Assembly: GCA_963573305.1 (NCBI GenBank)
Contig: OY754331.1
Coordinates: forward strand, 8,590,868 to 8,654,867
DNA length: 64,000 nucleotides
DNA from: Pyrrhosoma nymphula
Lineage: Eukaryota > Arthropoda > Insecta > Odonata > Coenagrionidae
Direction: 5' to 3'
Part shown: positions 1-8,460 of the stretch, one piece after another
How positions within the stretch are numbered: position 1 is the first letter of the stretch
Layout: each line of letters begins with the position of its first letter
The notes under the pieces: generated by a model
What the model was told of the DNA's origin: nothing
Database searches by the model: none
What the model saw: only the letters and a program-made list of their open reading frames with translations
Position numbers and translations under genes: made by a program

Positions 1-2
1 TT

Positions 3-347
3 CCCCTCCCTTCTGTCCTCTCACCCTCCTGCACCACGCCTAACATTGTCTACATCCTCCTCTGCCAATACTGCCCTTCTTTCTATATTGGCTTATCCAC
101 CACTCCTCTCAATATTAGAATGAATGGGCACCGCTCGTCTTGTAACGATTGCCCCTCCCTCTCTGTTTCTCTCCCTGTCGCCATTCACGTCTCCTCCCAC
201 AACTCCACTTTCAATAACACTTTTAAAGTCGGTCTACTTGCTTCCCTTCCCCCTTCTTCCTCTCCCCTTCAGCTCAAAGATCTTGAATCTTCTTGTATTT
301 TAATCCACCAGGCTTTCTCGCCCCCCGGACTCAATAAATCACACTAG
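3..347 (+). CDS. Penelope-like element GIY-YIG endonuclease C-terminus (partial at window edge)
   Basis: The frame is open from the window edge to a stop at 345-347, about 114 codons. It shows a GIY-YIG nuclease layout: a VYILLC strand, then FYIGLS (the YIG half of the motif), then LNIRMNGHRSS with the conserved arginine. A PVAIHVSSH segment follows, matching the usual P-V-A-x-H region, then LKDLESSCI and a terminal GLN. This order is typical of the endonuclease at the C-terminus of Penelope-like retroelements, where it nicks target DNA for insertion. Paired cysteines just before the YIG strand (CQYC) resemble the Cys-containing PLE lineages. The reverse-transcriptase part lies outside the window. 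Downstream lie a pyrimidine-rich tract and a hammerhead-like motif, as expected for a PLE 3' end. A standalone GIY-YIG domain is less likely given that context. Confidence 0.75.
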   Translation, partial: PLPSVLSPSCTTPNIVYILLCQYCPSFYIGLSTTPLNIRMNGHRSSCNDCPSLSVSLPVAIHVSSHNSTFNNTFKVGLLASLPPSSSPLQLKDLESSCILIHQAFSPPGLNKSH

Positions 348-535
348 TTTCTCCCTCCCCCTCATCTCATCTCTCCCTGCTTCCTCCACGCCCTCTCCCC
401 GCTCTTCGTCTTTCCCCTCCTTCCCCTCCTACACCTTCCTCTCTCCCTCTTTCCCCTCCTTCCCCTCTTACACCTTCGTCTCCCCCTCTTTCCCCTCCCA
501 TACCTCAATCTCTCTCCTTTTCTTCATTCCTACCT
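348..535. repeat. Pyrimidine-rich imperfect tandem repeat
   Basis: Almost pure C/T on the plus strand, built from repeated blocks of the form CCCTCTTTCCCCTCC plus TACACCTTC. It lies between the PLE endonuclease stop codon and the hammerhead-like motif and probably expanded in the element's 3' untranslated region. Confidence 0.7.
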
Positions 536-537
536 TA

Positions 538-583
538 AACCTTGAGAAAGGTGGAGCTAGACTTCACCGAAATATCGAAAATT
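538..583 (+). ncRNA. Degenerate hammerhead-ribozyme-like motif of the left-edge PLE
   Basis: A stem of GGTGGAG and CTTCACC (one G.T pair) around a CTAGA-type loop is followed at once by GAAA. Upstream is TTGAGAA, which differs from the CTGANGA core at two positions. The placement about 190 bases after the GIY-YIG frame matches the PLE at 38.1 kb. Two core changes make cleavage unlikely, so this is read as a decayed hammerhead. Confidence 0.4.
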
Positions 584-648
584 TTTATGTGTAAGTGTTC
601 TTTTTTCCGTGTGTATATTTTTTATCGGCCACCCTCTTGGCATACTGT

Positions 649-669
649 ATATATATATATATATATATA
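649..669. repeat. (TA)n microsatellite
   Basis: An uninterrupted TA run immediately left of the tandem duplication. A second TA run closes the duplication at 1573-1595, so the microsatellite probably marks one edge of the duplicated unit. Confidence 0.9.
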
Positions 670-894
670 CAAACATGTTGGCTCTTTTCTTCTTCTACGG
701 CTATGCGTGCCTTTAAACGTACTGTTCACCTCTTTATATGTTGTATGCCTGTATTCCTCTTTCCTTTCAACCTTCCAATTGTGTATGTCCCCTATATGGT
801 GGGTGAAATCGCCCTTGCGCGCCATCTCTGTGCCGTTCAACTTGGGCATGGGGTGTGACATAAAACCCCGTCAAATTCGGCAGTTAATTGAGTA

Positions 895-966
895 GCCTTG
901 GTGGTGTAACTGGTAGCACACCTGACCGGCAATTGGGAGATCCGGGTTCGAATCCCGGCTAAGGTG
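895..966 (+). tRNA. tRNA-like gene, copy 1 (apparent anticodon GGC; SINE head or pseudogene possible)
   Basis: The sequence folds as a cloverleaf. The acceptor stem is GCCTTGG with CTAAGGT (two G.T pairs), the D stem is GTGT with GCAC, the anticodon stem is CCTGA with TTGGG, and the T stem is CCGGG with CCCGG around TTCGAAT. Box A (TGGTGTAACTGG) and box B (GGTTCGAATCC) fit RNA polymerase III promoters. The 7-base loop CCGGCAA puts GGC at the anticodon, nominally alanine. Position 33 is C rather than the near-universal T, and eukaryotes normally use AGC for this alanine box, so a functional tRNA is doubtful. A tRNA pseudogene or SINE head is the better reading. The following A tract would suit a SINE. 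Confidence 0.5.
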
Positions 967-1353
967 AAAAAAAAAAAAAATTTTCTGTCTGGATTTGACT
1001 CATTTTCATCTTCCCCACCAAACCCTGTGTTCGTCCTTTTATGTGTACCTATCCATTTTCCATTTTCCTATGAATGTTTGAATTTATTCGCGCCTTTGAG
1101 CGTCATTTTTCGTATGATTGAGTATATTTGGCCATGTTGGCTCTTTTCTTCTTCTACGGCTATGCGTGCCTTTAAACGTACTGTTCACCTCTTTATATGT
1201 TGTATGCCTGTATTCCTCTTTCCTTTCAACCTTCCAATTGTGTATGTCCCCTATATGGTGGGTGAAATCGCCCTTGCGCGCCATCTCTGTGCCGTTCAAC
1301 TTGGGCATGGGGTGTGACATAAAACCCCGTCAAATTCGGCAGTTAATTGAGTA

Positions 1354-1425
1354 GCCTTGGTGGTGTAACTGGTAGCACACCTGACCGGCAATTGGGAGAT
1401 CCGGGTTCGAATCCCGGCTAAGGTG
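1354..1425 (+). tRNA. tRNA-like gene, copy 2 of the tandem duplication
   Basis: Same 72-base sequence as the copy 459 bases upstream, with identical box A, box B, loop and stems, and the same C at position 33. It is followed by only three A and six T. If the boxes are active, the T run could end polymerase III transcription. Confidence 0.5.
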
Positions 1426-1572
1426 AAATTTTTTCTGTCTGGATTTGACTCATTTTCATCTTCCCCACCAAACCCTGTGTTCGTCCTTTTATGTGTACCT
1501 ATCCATTTTCCATTTTCCTATGAATGTTTGAATTTATTCGCGCCTTTGAGCGTCATTTTTCGTATGATTGAG

Positions 1573-1595
1573 TATATATATATATATATATATAT
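1573..1595. repeat. (TA)n microsatellite closing the duplication
   Basis: A TA run directly after copy 2, mirroring the TA run before copy 1. Confidence 0.9.
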
Positions 1596-1660
1596 GCATA
1601 AATAAAACAGTGATACACTAAACAAACACAGAAACACGCAAAAAGGACACTCACAAAAGA

Positions 1661-1697
1661 AAACTTGTACGTTTCGGCGTCAGGACGCCATCGTCAG
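1661..1697 (-). ncRNA. Hammerhead ribozyme motif (intact core)
   Basis: Read on the minus strand: CTGACGA (1697-1691), T, stem II GGCGT (1689-1685), tetraloop CCTG, stem II ACGCC (1680-1676), GAAAC (1675-1671), then GTAC. All invariant core positions (CUGANGA and GAAA) are present and stem II is a perfect 5-bp helix. Stem III would be minimal (AC against GT, then A as cleavage base), as in PLE hammerheads that are thought to act as dimers. I could not find a convincing stem I. It may belong to the PLE remnants of the left edge or to a separate element. Confidence 0.6.
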
Positions 1698-1699
1698 CG

Positions 1700-1943
1700 G
1701 TAGAGGAATCATATATATGTTCTTTCAAATGGTAGATTCCTAATAATCTTCTAGTCAATTTCGACATATATATTTCAGACTCGGATATCATGGGAAATAA
1801 AACAGGTTTGCTAATTTTCACCACGTCTTCCTACATTGCTGCACTTTCTCTGCTTTTTCCGTGTTAGTACCGTATTGGTGTTAGTTCTAAGGTATCCCAA
1901 GAAATGGTAAAGGGACCTAGGTAGATCTGAATCTTTTTGGAAA
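1700..1943. other. No recognisable feature
   Basis: AT-rich sequence between the minus-strand hammerhead motif and the next open frame. I see no gene or repeat in it. Confidence 0.6.
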
Positions 1944-2423
1944 TCACTTGCTGTGCACCAGAGACCTGTAAGCGGTTGGAAAAATCCTGATGATTCCCAC
2001 CCGCCTTTGTTTATTGTTCATGCCAGTGATCGGACCCACCAGTGTGACGTCAATACCCGACCATCCTGTCCATTCGTACTCCTGCCGAGCTGACACAATG
2101 ACACACCCTTTGAGGGGAGAGAAGGGGATGTCTTGGAAATACAAATGCAAGGTGAGTGAAAACTCCTCTGCGCACCGAAGACTGGTAAAATAATACGCCT
2201 GCTGGTCTCTATTTAGCACTTTCTTCGTGTAAATAGAAAATTTAGTGACTTTGGCAAAGAACTCCGCCCCTCCTACTCTCTTCGGTAAGCCCAACGCTTT
2301 GCTTGCAATAAATTCTTTTGTTCTGGCGGTTACTGAATCTAAGTAAAGTTCGATAATACAGTGCGCAGAGTCATATTTTCGCCAAAATCCGGACAAAATT
2401 TCTAACTCTGTGAAAATGGGCAT
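1944..2423 (-). CDS. Unclassified 159-residue open frame, possibly a transposon or exon remnant
   Basis: The frame opens with MPIFTELEI and ends VHSK, with mixed, non-repetitive composition and several aromatic residues, unlike the low-complexity frames elsewhere in the window. An upstream in-frame stop lies four codons before the ATG. A TTTTCACAG just inside the 5' end could be a splice acceptor, making this an exon rather than a full frame. No domain is recognised. The non-coding DNA just upstream on this strand (2424-2480) recurs in inverted orientation at 4255-4370, which suggests the locus is part of a repeat family. It could also be a chance frame. Confidence 0.3.
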   Translation of the reverse strand: MPIFTELEILSGFWRKYDSAHCIIELYLDSVTARTKEFIASKALGLPKRVGGAEFFAKVTKFSIYTKKVLNRDQQAYYFTSLRCAEEFSLTLHLYFQDIPFSPLKGCVIVSARQEYEWTGWSGIDVTLVGPITGMNNKQRRVGIIRIFPTAYRSLVHSK

Positions 2424-2480
2424 GTAAGTAGTTTAGGGCGTTTAAAATTGAGAAAAAAATTGTTTCGCGGAATTAATTTA
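2424..2480 (-). repeat. Repeat shared, inverted, with 4281-4370
   Basis: Read on the minus strand, this carries TTCCGCGAAACAATTTTTT followed by CGCCCTAAACTACTTACATG. The same order with small changes occurs on the plus strand at 4281-4370. The pair may be the ends of one 2-kb element enclosing the frames at 2922-3483, or two dispersed copies. Confidence 0.5.
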
Positions 2481-2921
2481 TCAGAAATAAAAACATTTAC
2501 CATTTTGACCCAAAAAATCAGTTTTTAAAATTATTTTTCTCGAAAAGTATGGGCGCTATTCACAAACGGTTCAAACAGATTGAAAGAGAACGCAATTCCG
2601 CATAAAAAAGCGTATTTGGAGTTTTTTCCAAGATTTTCCCAATTTAAAGAATAATCAAGAAAATATGTCCCATTTTAAAAATACGGGAGGAGACCAATAA
2701 ATTGGCATTTAACAATTAGAAAGTATGTAAAATATATTAAGAGCATTGTTTAATGAATGTCATCCATGAAAATCCAGTGAACTCTTGTTTCTTAAACAAT
2801 ATTATTGAGGAAACAGTTCCCCAGGCTGAATGATTATAATTACGGCATCGATGGAAGGGGTCGGAAATTTTGAGAATAAATAATCGGTTGAGTATATAAA
2901 CATATTTAATACTTTTCTATA

Positions 2922-3119
2922 CTACAAAAATTCATCGTCTTCCTCAAGTTCATTTTGGGTTACGGGAGCATCGGTTTCATCATCGGACGCATCGCTCTCA
3001 CTTGCTAATTCTTTATTGAAGTTGGTGCACGAATTTGTTAAGCATGAGGCACACAATGAAGTGCAGAATAATCCGTTCTTCTTAATTTGTAGGGCAGTAC
3101 AATCATGGTTCACGTCCAT
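2922..3119 (-). CDS. Cysteine-rich, acidic-tailed protein C-terminus (fragment)
   Basis: A 65-residue frame with CTALQIKKNGLFC then CTSLCASCLTNSCTN, and a strongly acidic end (ESDASDDETD, ELEEDDEFL). Tails with a GLxC-x-x-C-x-x-C-type cluster and an acidic terminus resemble the C-termini of proteins encoded by some repeat families in invertebrates and loosely resemble CXC zinc-binding motifs; that link is from memory of patterns, not a match. The preceding minus-strand frame (3103-3483) overlaps its start in another phase and has no recognisable domain. Probably a decayed repeat-encoded gene. Confidence 0.35.
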   Translation of the reverse strand: MDVNHDCTALQIKKNGLFCTSLCASCLTNSCTNFNKELASESDASDDETDAPVTQNELEEDDEFL

Positions 3120-4280
3120 TGTACAGGTTCAAATAACATGTGCTTACTTTGCTGATTAATGTTCTCATTCTCCACAACTGAAAAATCTTCACCGATGCTT
3201 CACTTTTACTAGTCAAATTTGAAAACTCCGAAATGCGGGTATGTAAACACACGTCGAGTAACAACAATAAACAACCGACTTCTGTCGTCTCCCGCAGCGC
3301 GGCGCTCGCGCTGCACGGTGCCTGAAGAAATTCTCGCCTAGTGCAGTCGAGAAGGGGACTTCTGTTGGGATGAGATCTTTTGTCCCGATAATCCAAGCAT
3401 ATGCTCACTATATGGAACGTATTGGGGAATTCATCCTCTTGCGTTTCCACGCATAACATATTATTCAGAGTCCTGTAGTTCAATAATATTCTAATTTTAT
3501 CTCAAAAAATGAAGAATTCGTGCCTTTGAGCATTTTTGAAATCTCAACAAATTTGTCGATCCCAAGCGAAATTTGAGAACGATGTCTAGACGAGGACAAG
3601 GAGAGTCTAGACGAGGTCTCGAGGATCAATTTCCTTATCTTTAATTTTCCATAACTTTCTTATTGGCCAGTTTATTCCCTCATGTTTGAGAAACATGGCG
3701 CGTACTCTTGACCTCATAAAATAATGAGAAAGTAAAAGAAACTTCATTTTTGTCAAGTTGAACTGACAAAAAAATTAATCATCGCAAATGAAAAAGTATG
3801 GTACCTTAAAGTTATATACTCAATGCTTCATGATATCATCAGGGAATTTGGAAAATATACTGTATCATAGTAGCTCAACTAAAGTTTCCAGTAAAACTAC
3901 CCTGAAAACTAGTGAAACACATACTCAATGTTACCAAATTAGAAACTTTTTCAGAAATATGAAAGCCTAGGGCTTCATGAAAATCACGCACTTTGGTTTT
4001 TGAAAATCCAATGATTTTTTGCCGAGTTATGACGGATTCCGTGGGCCGGCACGATGGGAAGTCATGTATTTTTGAATGGCGCTAGGAGCCCCGCGCGTCA
4101 TGAATATACACAATGCCATTTCCTGACGAAATAACTTACTTAGGTGAAAAATGCATTCCTCCCTTTTTTGTCGAGAATTTTACGTTATTTCCCCTTGTGG
4201 AATCCAATTTTTTAAATATTTTATACTCTTCGATAAAACTGGGGAAAACTACATTTTGTTGTTTAAATTCAAAAATGTTT

Positions 4281-4370
4281 TGGGTTCTGATAACCGAATT
4301 CCGCGAAACAATTTTTTATAAATTTCGCGCGCCCTAAACTATACCTATACATGCCAATTTTCAGCATGTC
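4281..4370 (+). repeat. Repeat shared, inverted, with 2424-2480
   Basis: It contains TTCCGCGAAACAATTTTTTA, then CGCGCCCTAAACTATACC and ATGCCAATTTTCAGC, matching the minus-strand copy near 2.4 kb. The DNA between the two (3484-4280) has no other recognised feature. Confidence 0.5.
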
Positions 4371-4714
4371 ATGCATTTTGTCCTGGTTAAAATCTCCATT
4401 GACTGGACTAAGAACAGTTTCCTCACTTTTGGCAATTCAAATATGAATTTTTGTCGTTGATTTTCTGAATGGTATCTTTTTTCCGTTCTGTATGAATGCA
4501 AACTTTACGCTTACTTTTTATTAATTTTTTTATTTGCTTATATTTATCATTTATTGTAATTATTTGGCAAAAATTATTTTCTCTACAGTATTTTTTAGAT
4601 CAATTTTAAATGGTAATATTTGTGAAATAATACCTATGAAATGATATCTTTGTGAAATGTAACATGTGCTATGCGAACGTATTCCTTTCACAAACTTCAA
4701 AGAATAACTTAGTT

Positions 4715-5990
4715 TTTATGTCTTTGCCTCTGAAAAAAATCACACACCTCCCACTTCCTCTCCTTTGGTTTTAATTTTTCTAATTGTCTCCTAAATTCCC
4801 TTGGCAAATTTTTGTGAACCTCTCTTGGCAATAAAAGAATTAGTTAAGCCATTCACAATTTCTCGGAGGAATGTTCCCCTATTATTCTTCATTTCAGGAT
4901 ATATGCTCCCAAAAATGATGAACGTATTGATGCCTGATGTATTCAACAAATCGTAAAACATCACCACTGGCCATCTCCTCGTATTCCTAGCAACACTATA
5001 AGTAGTACAAATCTCATCTACTCTGTCTACACCACCTTTCTTCCCTTGGGCTGTCGTTTACTCAAAGTGGACCGTCTGGCTGAATCCCGAGATAAACCTC
5101 CAAGTTTTGTGGTAATAGACAGTAGTATCCACTAGAACAAACGATTTTATCCTGTACTTGGGTGGTTTATTCGGTAAATGTTGGCGGAAAGAACATCTAC
5201 CCCAAAAAGGTATCAATTGCTCATCTATAGTAGGAAACTCGCTTATGGTGTAAAGCTATTGACATTTACACACAAATATATCGAAGACATCTCGTATCGG
5301 AGCCAACTCATGTTTTATCCTATTTTCTCTGTCCGTGAAATCATCAAATCGTAAACATTGCAGTAAAATTTCAAGTCTCTGATCATTCATTGATGCCCAA
5401 AATATCTCCATACTCAAACCATCTTGATCCAGAGTATTTTTTAAGTTCTGGCGACCTGATCTATGTTAGCACATGAATAAACAAGTATCTCAATTAGAGA
5501 CATCTGATTTCAGAATCGTCCGTAGACTTAGCATCTCTTTTTCAAGAATAATTTTGCACTTTTTCTCCAAGTTTGATATTTATAATATTTACTATGACCT
5601 GAAGGATTATTTCATCAAAAATGATGTTGAAACAATCTAATGGAGACATTATATCATTTTAATTTCCCTTGAATCCAACTGCCTGAGATACAACGTTATG
5701 GACTGGTGCTCGAAAGTTTCTTCGTGGCTCAACAGTACTCCATTTCGTCATACGAACTTTACCCATAAAAATATTCATTTGTCACAGCAGGATACTCAGC
5801 CTCTAAATCACTGATGTCCTGACGTGGCTGGCTGTGTCGTTTTCCGATTTTTGTGCTGAAACTGCCGAAAACTCGCTGTTTGAGTCAAATTCTTCTTCAT
5901 CAGATATCACTCGAACATATCACTCGAAAGCAGAAGAGCAGTTTCAATGTCCCTCTCAGAACGTAAGTAGGTCATCTAAGAGAAAAATAG
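4715..5990 (-). pseudogene. piggyBac-like transposase pseudogene
   Basis: Translating the minus strand in pieces gives piggyBac (DDE_Tnp_1_7) landmarks in order. These are TKWSTVEPRRNFRAP (5760-5710), LQCLRFDDFTDRENR then LAPIRDVFDIF (5390-5280), TIDEQLIPFWGRCSFRQHLP (5245-5180), KPPKYRIKSFVLVDT (5175-5130), GGVDRVDEICTTYS (5040-4995), and RNTRRWPVVMFYDLLN plus INTFIIF. The GVDxxD block holds one of the catalytic aspartates. A C-terminal LPREF and a C-x-x-x-Q-R-Q-R remnant of the Cys-rich tail reach about 4715. Stops and frameshifts separate the pieces, so it is inactive. I did not find the terminal inverted repeats or TTAA target sites. Confidence 0.85.
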
Positions 5991-6435
5991 TTATGTAAAT
6001 TGCGGAAATACTTTTTACGATGCCTAAAATTTTAAATTATATTTTTATCAGGGAGTAAAATTATCATATACACTGACCTTGAGTTTTTTGCAAAATCTAT
6101 CGTCTTGTAGATAATAGAAGTAGATAATCCGGATAAATTCACAACCAATCTCAGTGCATTGCAAAAGGGAGTGTGGGAGTTTGCTCAACGACATCTGGTC
6201 CCTTTACTCCTCCTTAATTATCATTGGTTGCCTGCGCCCCACGTTTTTCTCTTCAAGTCTTACAAATATCTCCATAACCACTAAAAACTCATCCTCAAAA
6301 ATTTAGAAGGGCCCAGGGAAAATTATTTTATACTTTTTAGTCCGTTTTAAAAGCGTGGTATTTAAAAAAAAGTTTTGATTTAATTAATTATTTATTGAAG
6401 ATGGAGGTCTTCCGTGTTTTCCTCCACGTATATCC

Positions 6436-6515
6436 TGGCCTGAAGAAGCCGATTGCAATGCCGGCGAAACTGTCGCATCTGCATAATGTACCTATGCGGA
6501 GAAAAACCCGTAAGA
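6436..6515 (+). ncRNA. PLE-type hammerhead motif and 3' remnant
   Basis: CTGAAGA (6440-6446) fits the CTGANGA core. Stem II GCCG (6448-6451) pairs with CGGC (6462-6465) across a 10-base loop, followed by GAAAC (6466-6470) and TGTC. The downstream GGAGAAAAACCCGTAAGACC resembles the GGCAAACCCGAGAAGA after the hammerhead-like motif of the 38-kb PLE, so it is read as a PLE pseudo-LTR remnant. No coding sequence is seen beside it. Confidence 0.5.
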
Positions 6516-7360
6516 CCTTGTAGCGGGCCAGATTACGCAAGGGCAGGACGAATATTATAGTATTTCCACATGTGCCAACAGTCAGAAAGGCAACAGAACG
6601 TAATTATACATACCGAAAAACGAAAACAAACTGGAAACATATTTGCAAGCCAAAACCGTAAACAGCCCATCACGTGTACGCACGTAGTGTACAACAAACA
6701 GGGCGAATGAGATCGTACGAAACATTAAGAAAGATTAAAAAAATAACACCGAAATCGACAACGCTAAAATAATGCTAAAGACCAACTGGTGCCTGGAATG
6801 CTCTAAAAATCCCACGAGTAGTCGGCATTAGGACATTGCCATGACATATCAATATGCCACGCTTTTATACAGGAGACTTTCCTATTCTCTCTCTGACACC
6901 CTCTGACTCGCTCGTGAAATCACAGGTGACACTCTCCACGCCAGCTGAATTCTGAATTTGACGTGTCACTATGAATCTACGCAAGTCAAATTGCATCCAG
7001 ACGGAAAATATCCGGTACGCGGTAGTAAAAAAGAGGAAGGATATTGCATACGAAGCGCCATCCAGAAATAGGTGCCCAGAGGAAGGCTGGACCTGGCAGC
7101 CATTACGTGCAGTCCCCTGACCGAACCGAGGGGAAGATACACTGCGCTATATATTACACGAAGGGATGGGAACACGTAATATCCGTGCATCCCGTAACCA
7201 TTTTACCCTACTTTCACTCCGCTGCATTTTGGCGTCCACCTGAACAGCTCAAGTGTATTTATTTTATGCCAAGTATGAATTGCTTACAAATGAAATCTAT
7301 ATCAGTCTAATATTCGGTTTTTCACAAGAGTCCCATTGAGATATACATCCACTCGTTTTA

Positions 7361-7428
7361 TATTCAAAGAGCTGCGGAACTGGCCGTGCGGTATCCGGGG
7401 TCACCCGCTGATGGTCAAACAATTGTGA
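7361..7428 (+). repeat. Solo arm of the hairpin element also found at 37.5 kb
   Basis: ATTCAAAGAGCTGCGGAACT, GGCCGTGCGGTA, TCACCCGCTGATGGTCA and CAATTGT follow in the same order as the left arm of the inverted-repeat element at 37468-37709. The opposite arm is not seen nearby, so this is a truncated copy. Confidence 0.65.
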
Positions 7429-7869
7429 GAAATTGTCACTCGTTTTCTGCTCAGACAGATGGTACATTGTTGAAACACAAATGAAACGTTGAGCCAAATA
7501 TGCTCGCAACATGGAAAAACATGGAAGAAATGCAAAAAATGGAAGCCACGTCAGTATCTATGAGCAGCTGCGACAGCCTACGCAAAAATATTTAGTTTTT
7601 GGCTCCAATACGCATGTAGCGATGGTGTATGAATTTTTACTCATGATTATAAGGACTAATTGTGAGAGACTTAAGTTTCCCATTTCCAATCTGCTCAGAC
7701 AGATCCGCTCAGACTGATGATGGTTGATCTCATTTATTTTTATTTTTTTAAATTTTTTTCCGGGTCATTATAATAAAAAAATAGTGGAAATAACTAGAAA
7801 TAAGTTATTTTAATTTGACCGTTTCGAGGTTGAATTTGCGGATTGCATGCATCTGTGTAGGCATCAGTT

Positions 7870-8460
7870 GTAGCATGGTTTGCTTCTAAGCATTGGTGTA
7901 CGCCACTTGCCTCTCCGGGTATCTAACAGTAACACAGAGAGAGAAAGGGAAGACTTTAATGCGGAGAGAGCGCGTACCAGCGTGAAGTTGGCTGGGGGAG
8001 GGGGGGGGGGGGCACGGAGGAGAAGGGGTTTGGCTCGGATGAGTCTTGCGCGTGGGATGCTGGTCGATTCGCCGTGCGTCGCACCGCTGCCGGACACCCG
8101 TCCCTTCTCCGGGAGGCGGCGGACAAAAGGCCCGGGAGGAAAAGGAGGAATGTAGGGATTTTATGCGGGAGGGCCACACAAAGGACAAGGGGAAGAGGTA
8201 TCAGAGTGATGAAAAAGAAACAAGGGGGAGGAGGAACAGCAGAAAGGAAGGGGATGGGAGCACATACTTCACCCGCCCACCAACCCACACAACTCCACAC
8301 ATCCATACGAAAGATTTCATGGTGTCCCGCTGTGCGTCGGTTTTTTTTCTTATTTTTTTACGCCCGCGATCGGCGGAGAGATTACCACCTAGCACCCCCT
8401 CCCCCCCCCCTTCCTCCCCCTTTTCGGTCAATATTTCACTGACTGGTGAATAAATAACCT
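7870..8460. other. GC/CpG-rich low-complexity block with a poly-G run
   Basis: Purine-rich on the left (G run near 7995-8012, GGAGG/AAGG motifs), then C-rich near 8395-8415. Overlapping long frames on both strands are biased by composition (Pro, Arg, Ser) and do not look like proteins. It could be an island-type regulatory segment; nothing more specific is visible. Confidence 0.4.

Larger units (their letters stand above)
675..1578. repeat. Two-copy tandem duplication (period 459) containing a tRNA-like gene
   Basis: Copy 1 (about 675-1128) and copy 2 (about 1134-1578) both begin CATGTTGGCTCTTTTC and run in parallel to GATTGAGTATAT. By eye they are nearly identical apart from the A/T tract after the tRNA-like gene (14 A plus 4 T in copy 1, 3 A plus 6 T in copy 2). 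TA microsatellites flank the outer edges. The near identity points to a recent event. Open frames in both orientations are duplicated too, but show no recognisable domain. Confidence 0.9.
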
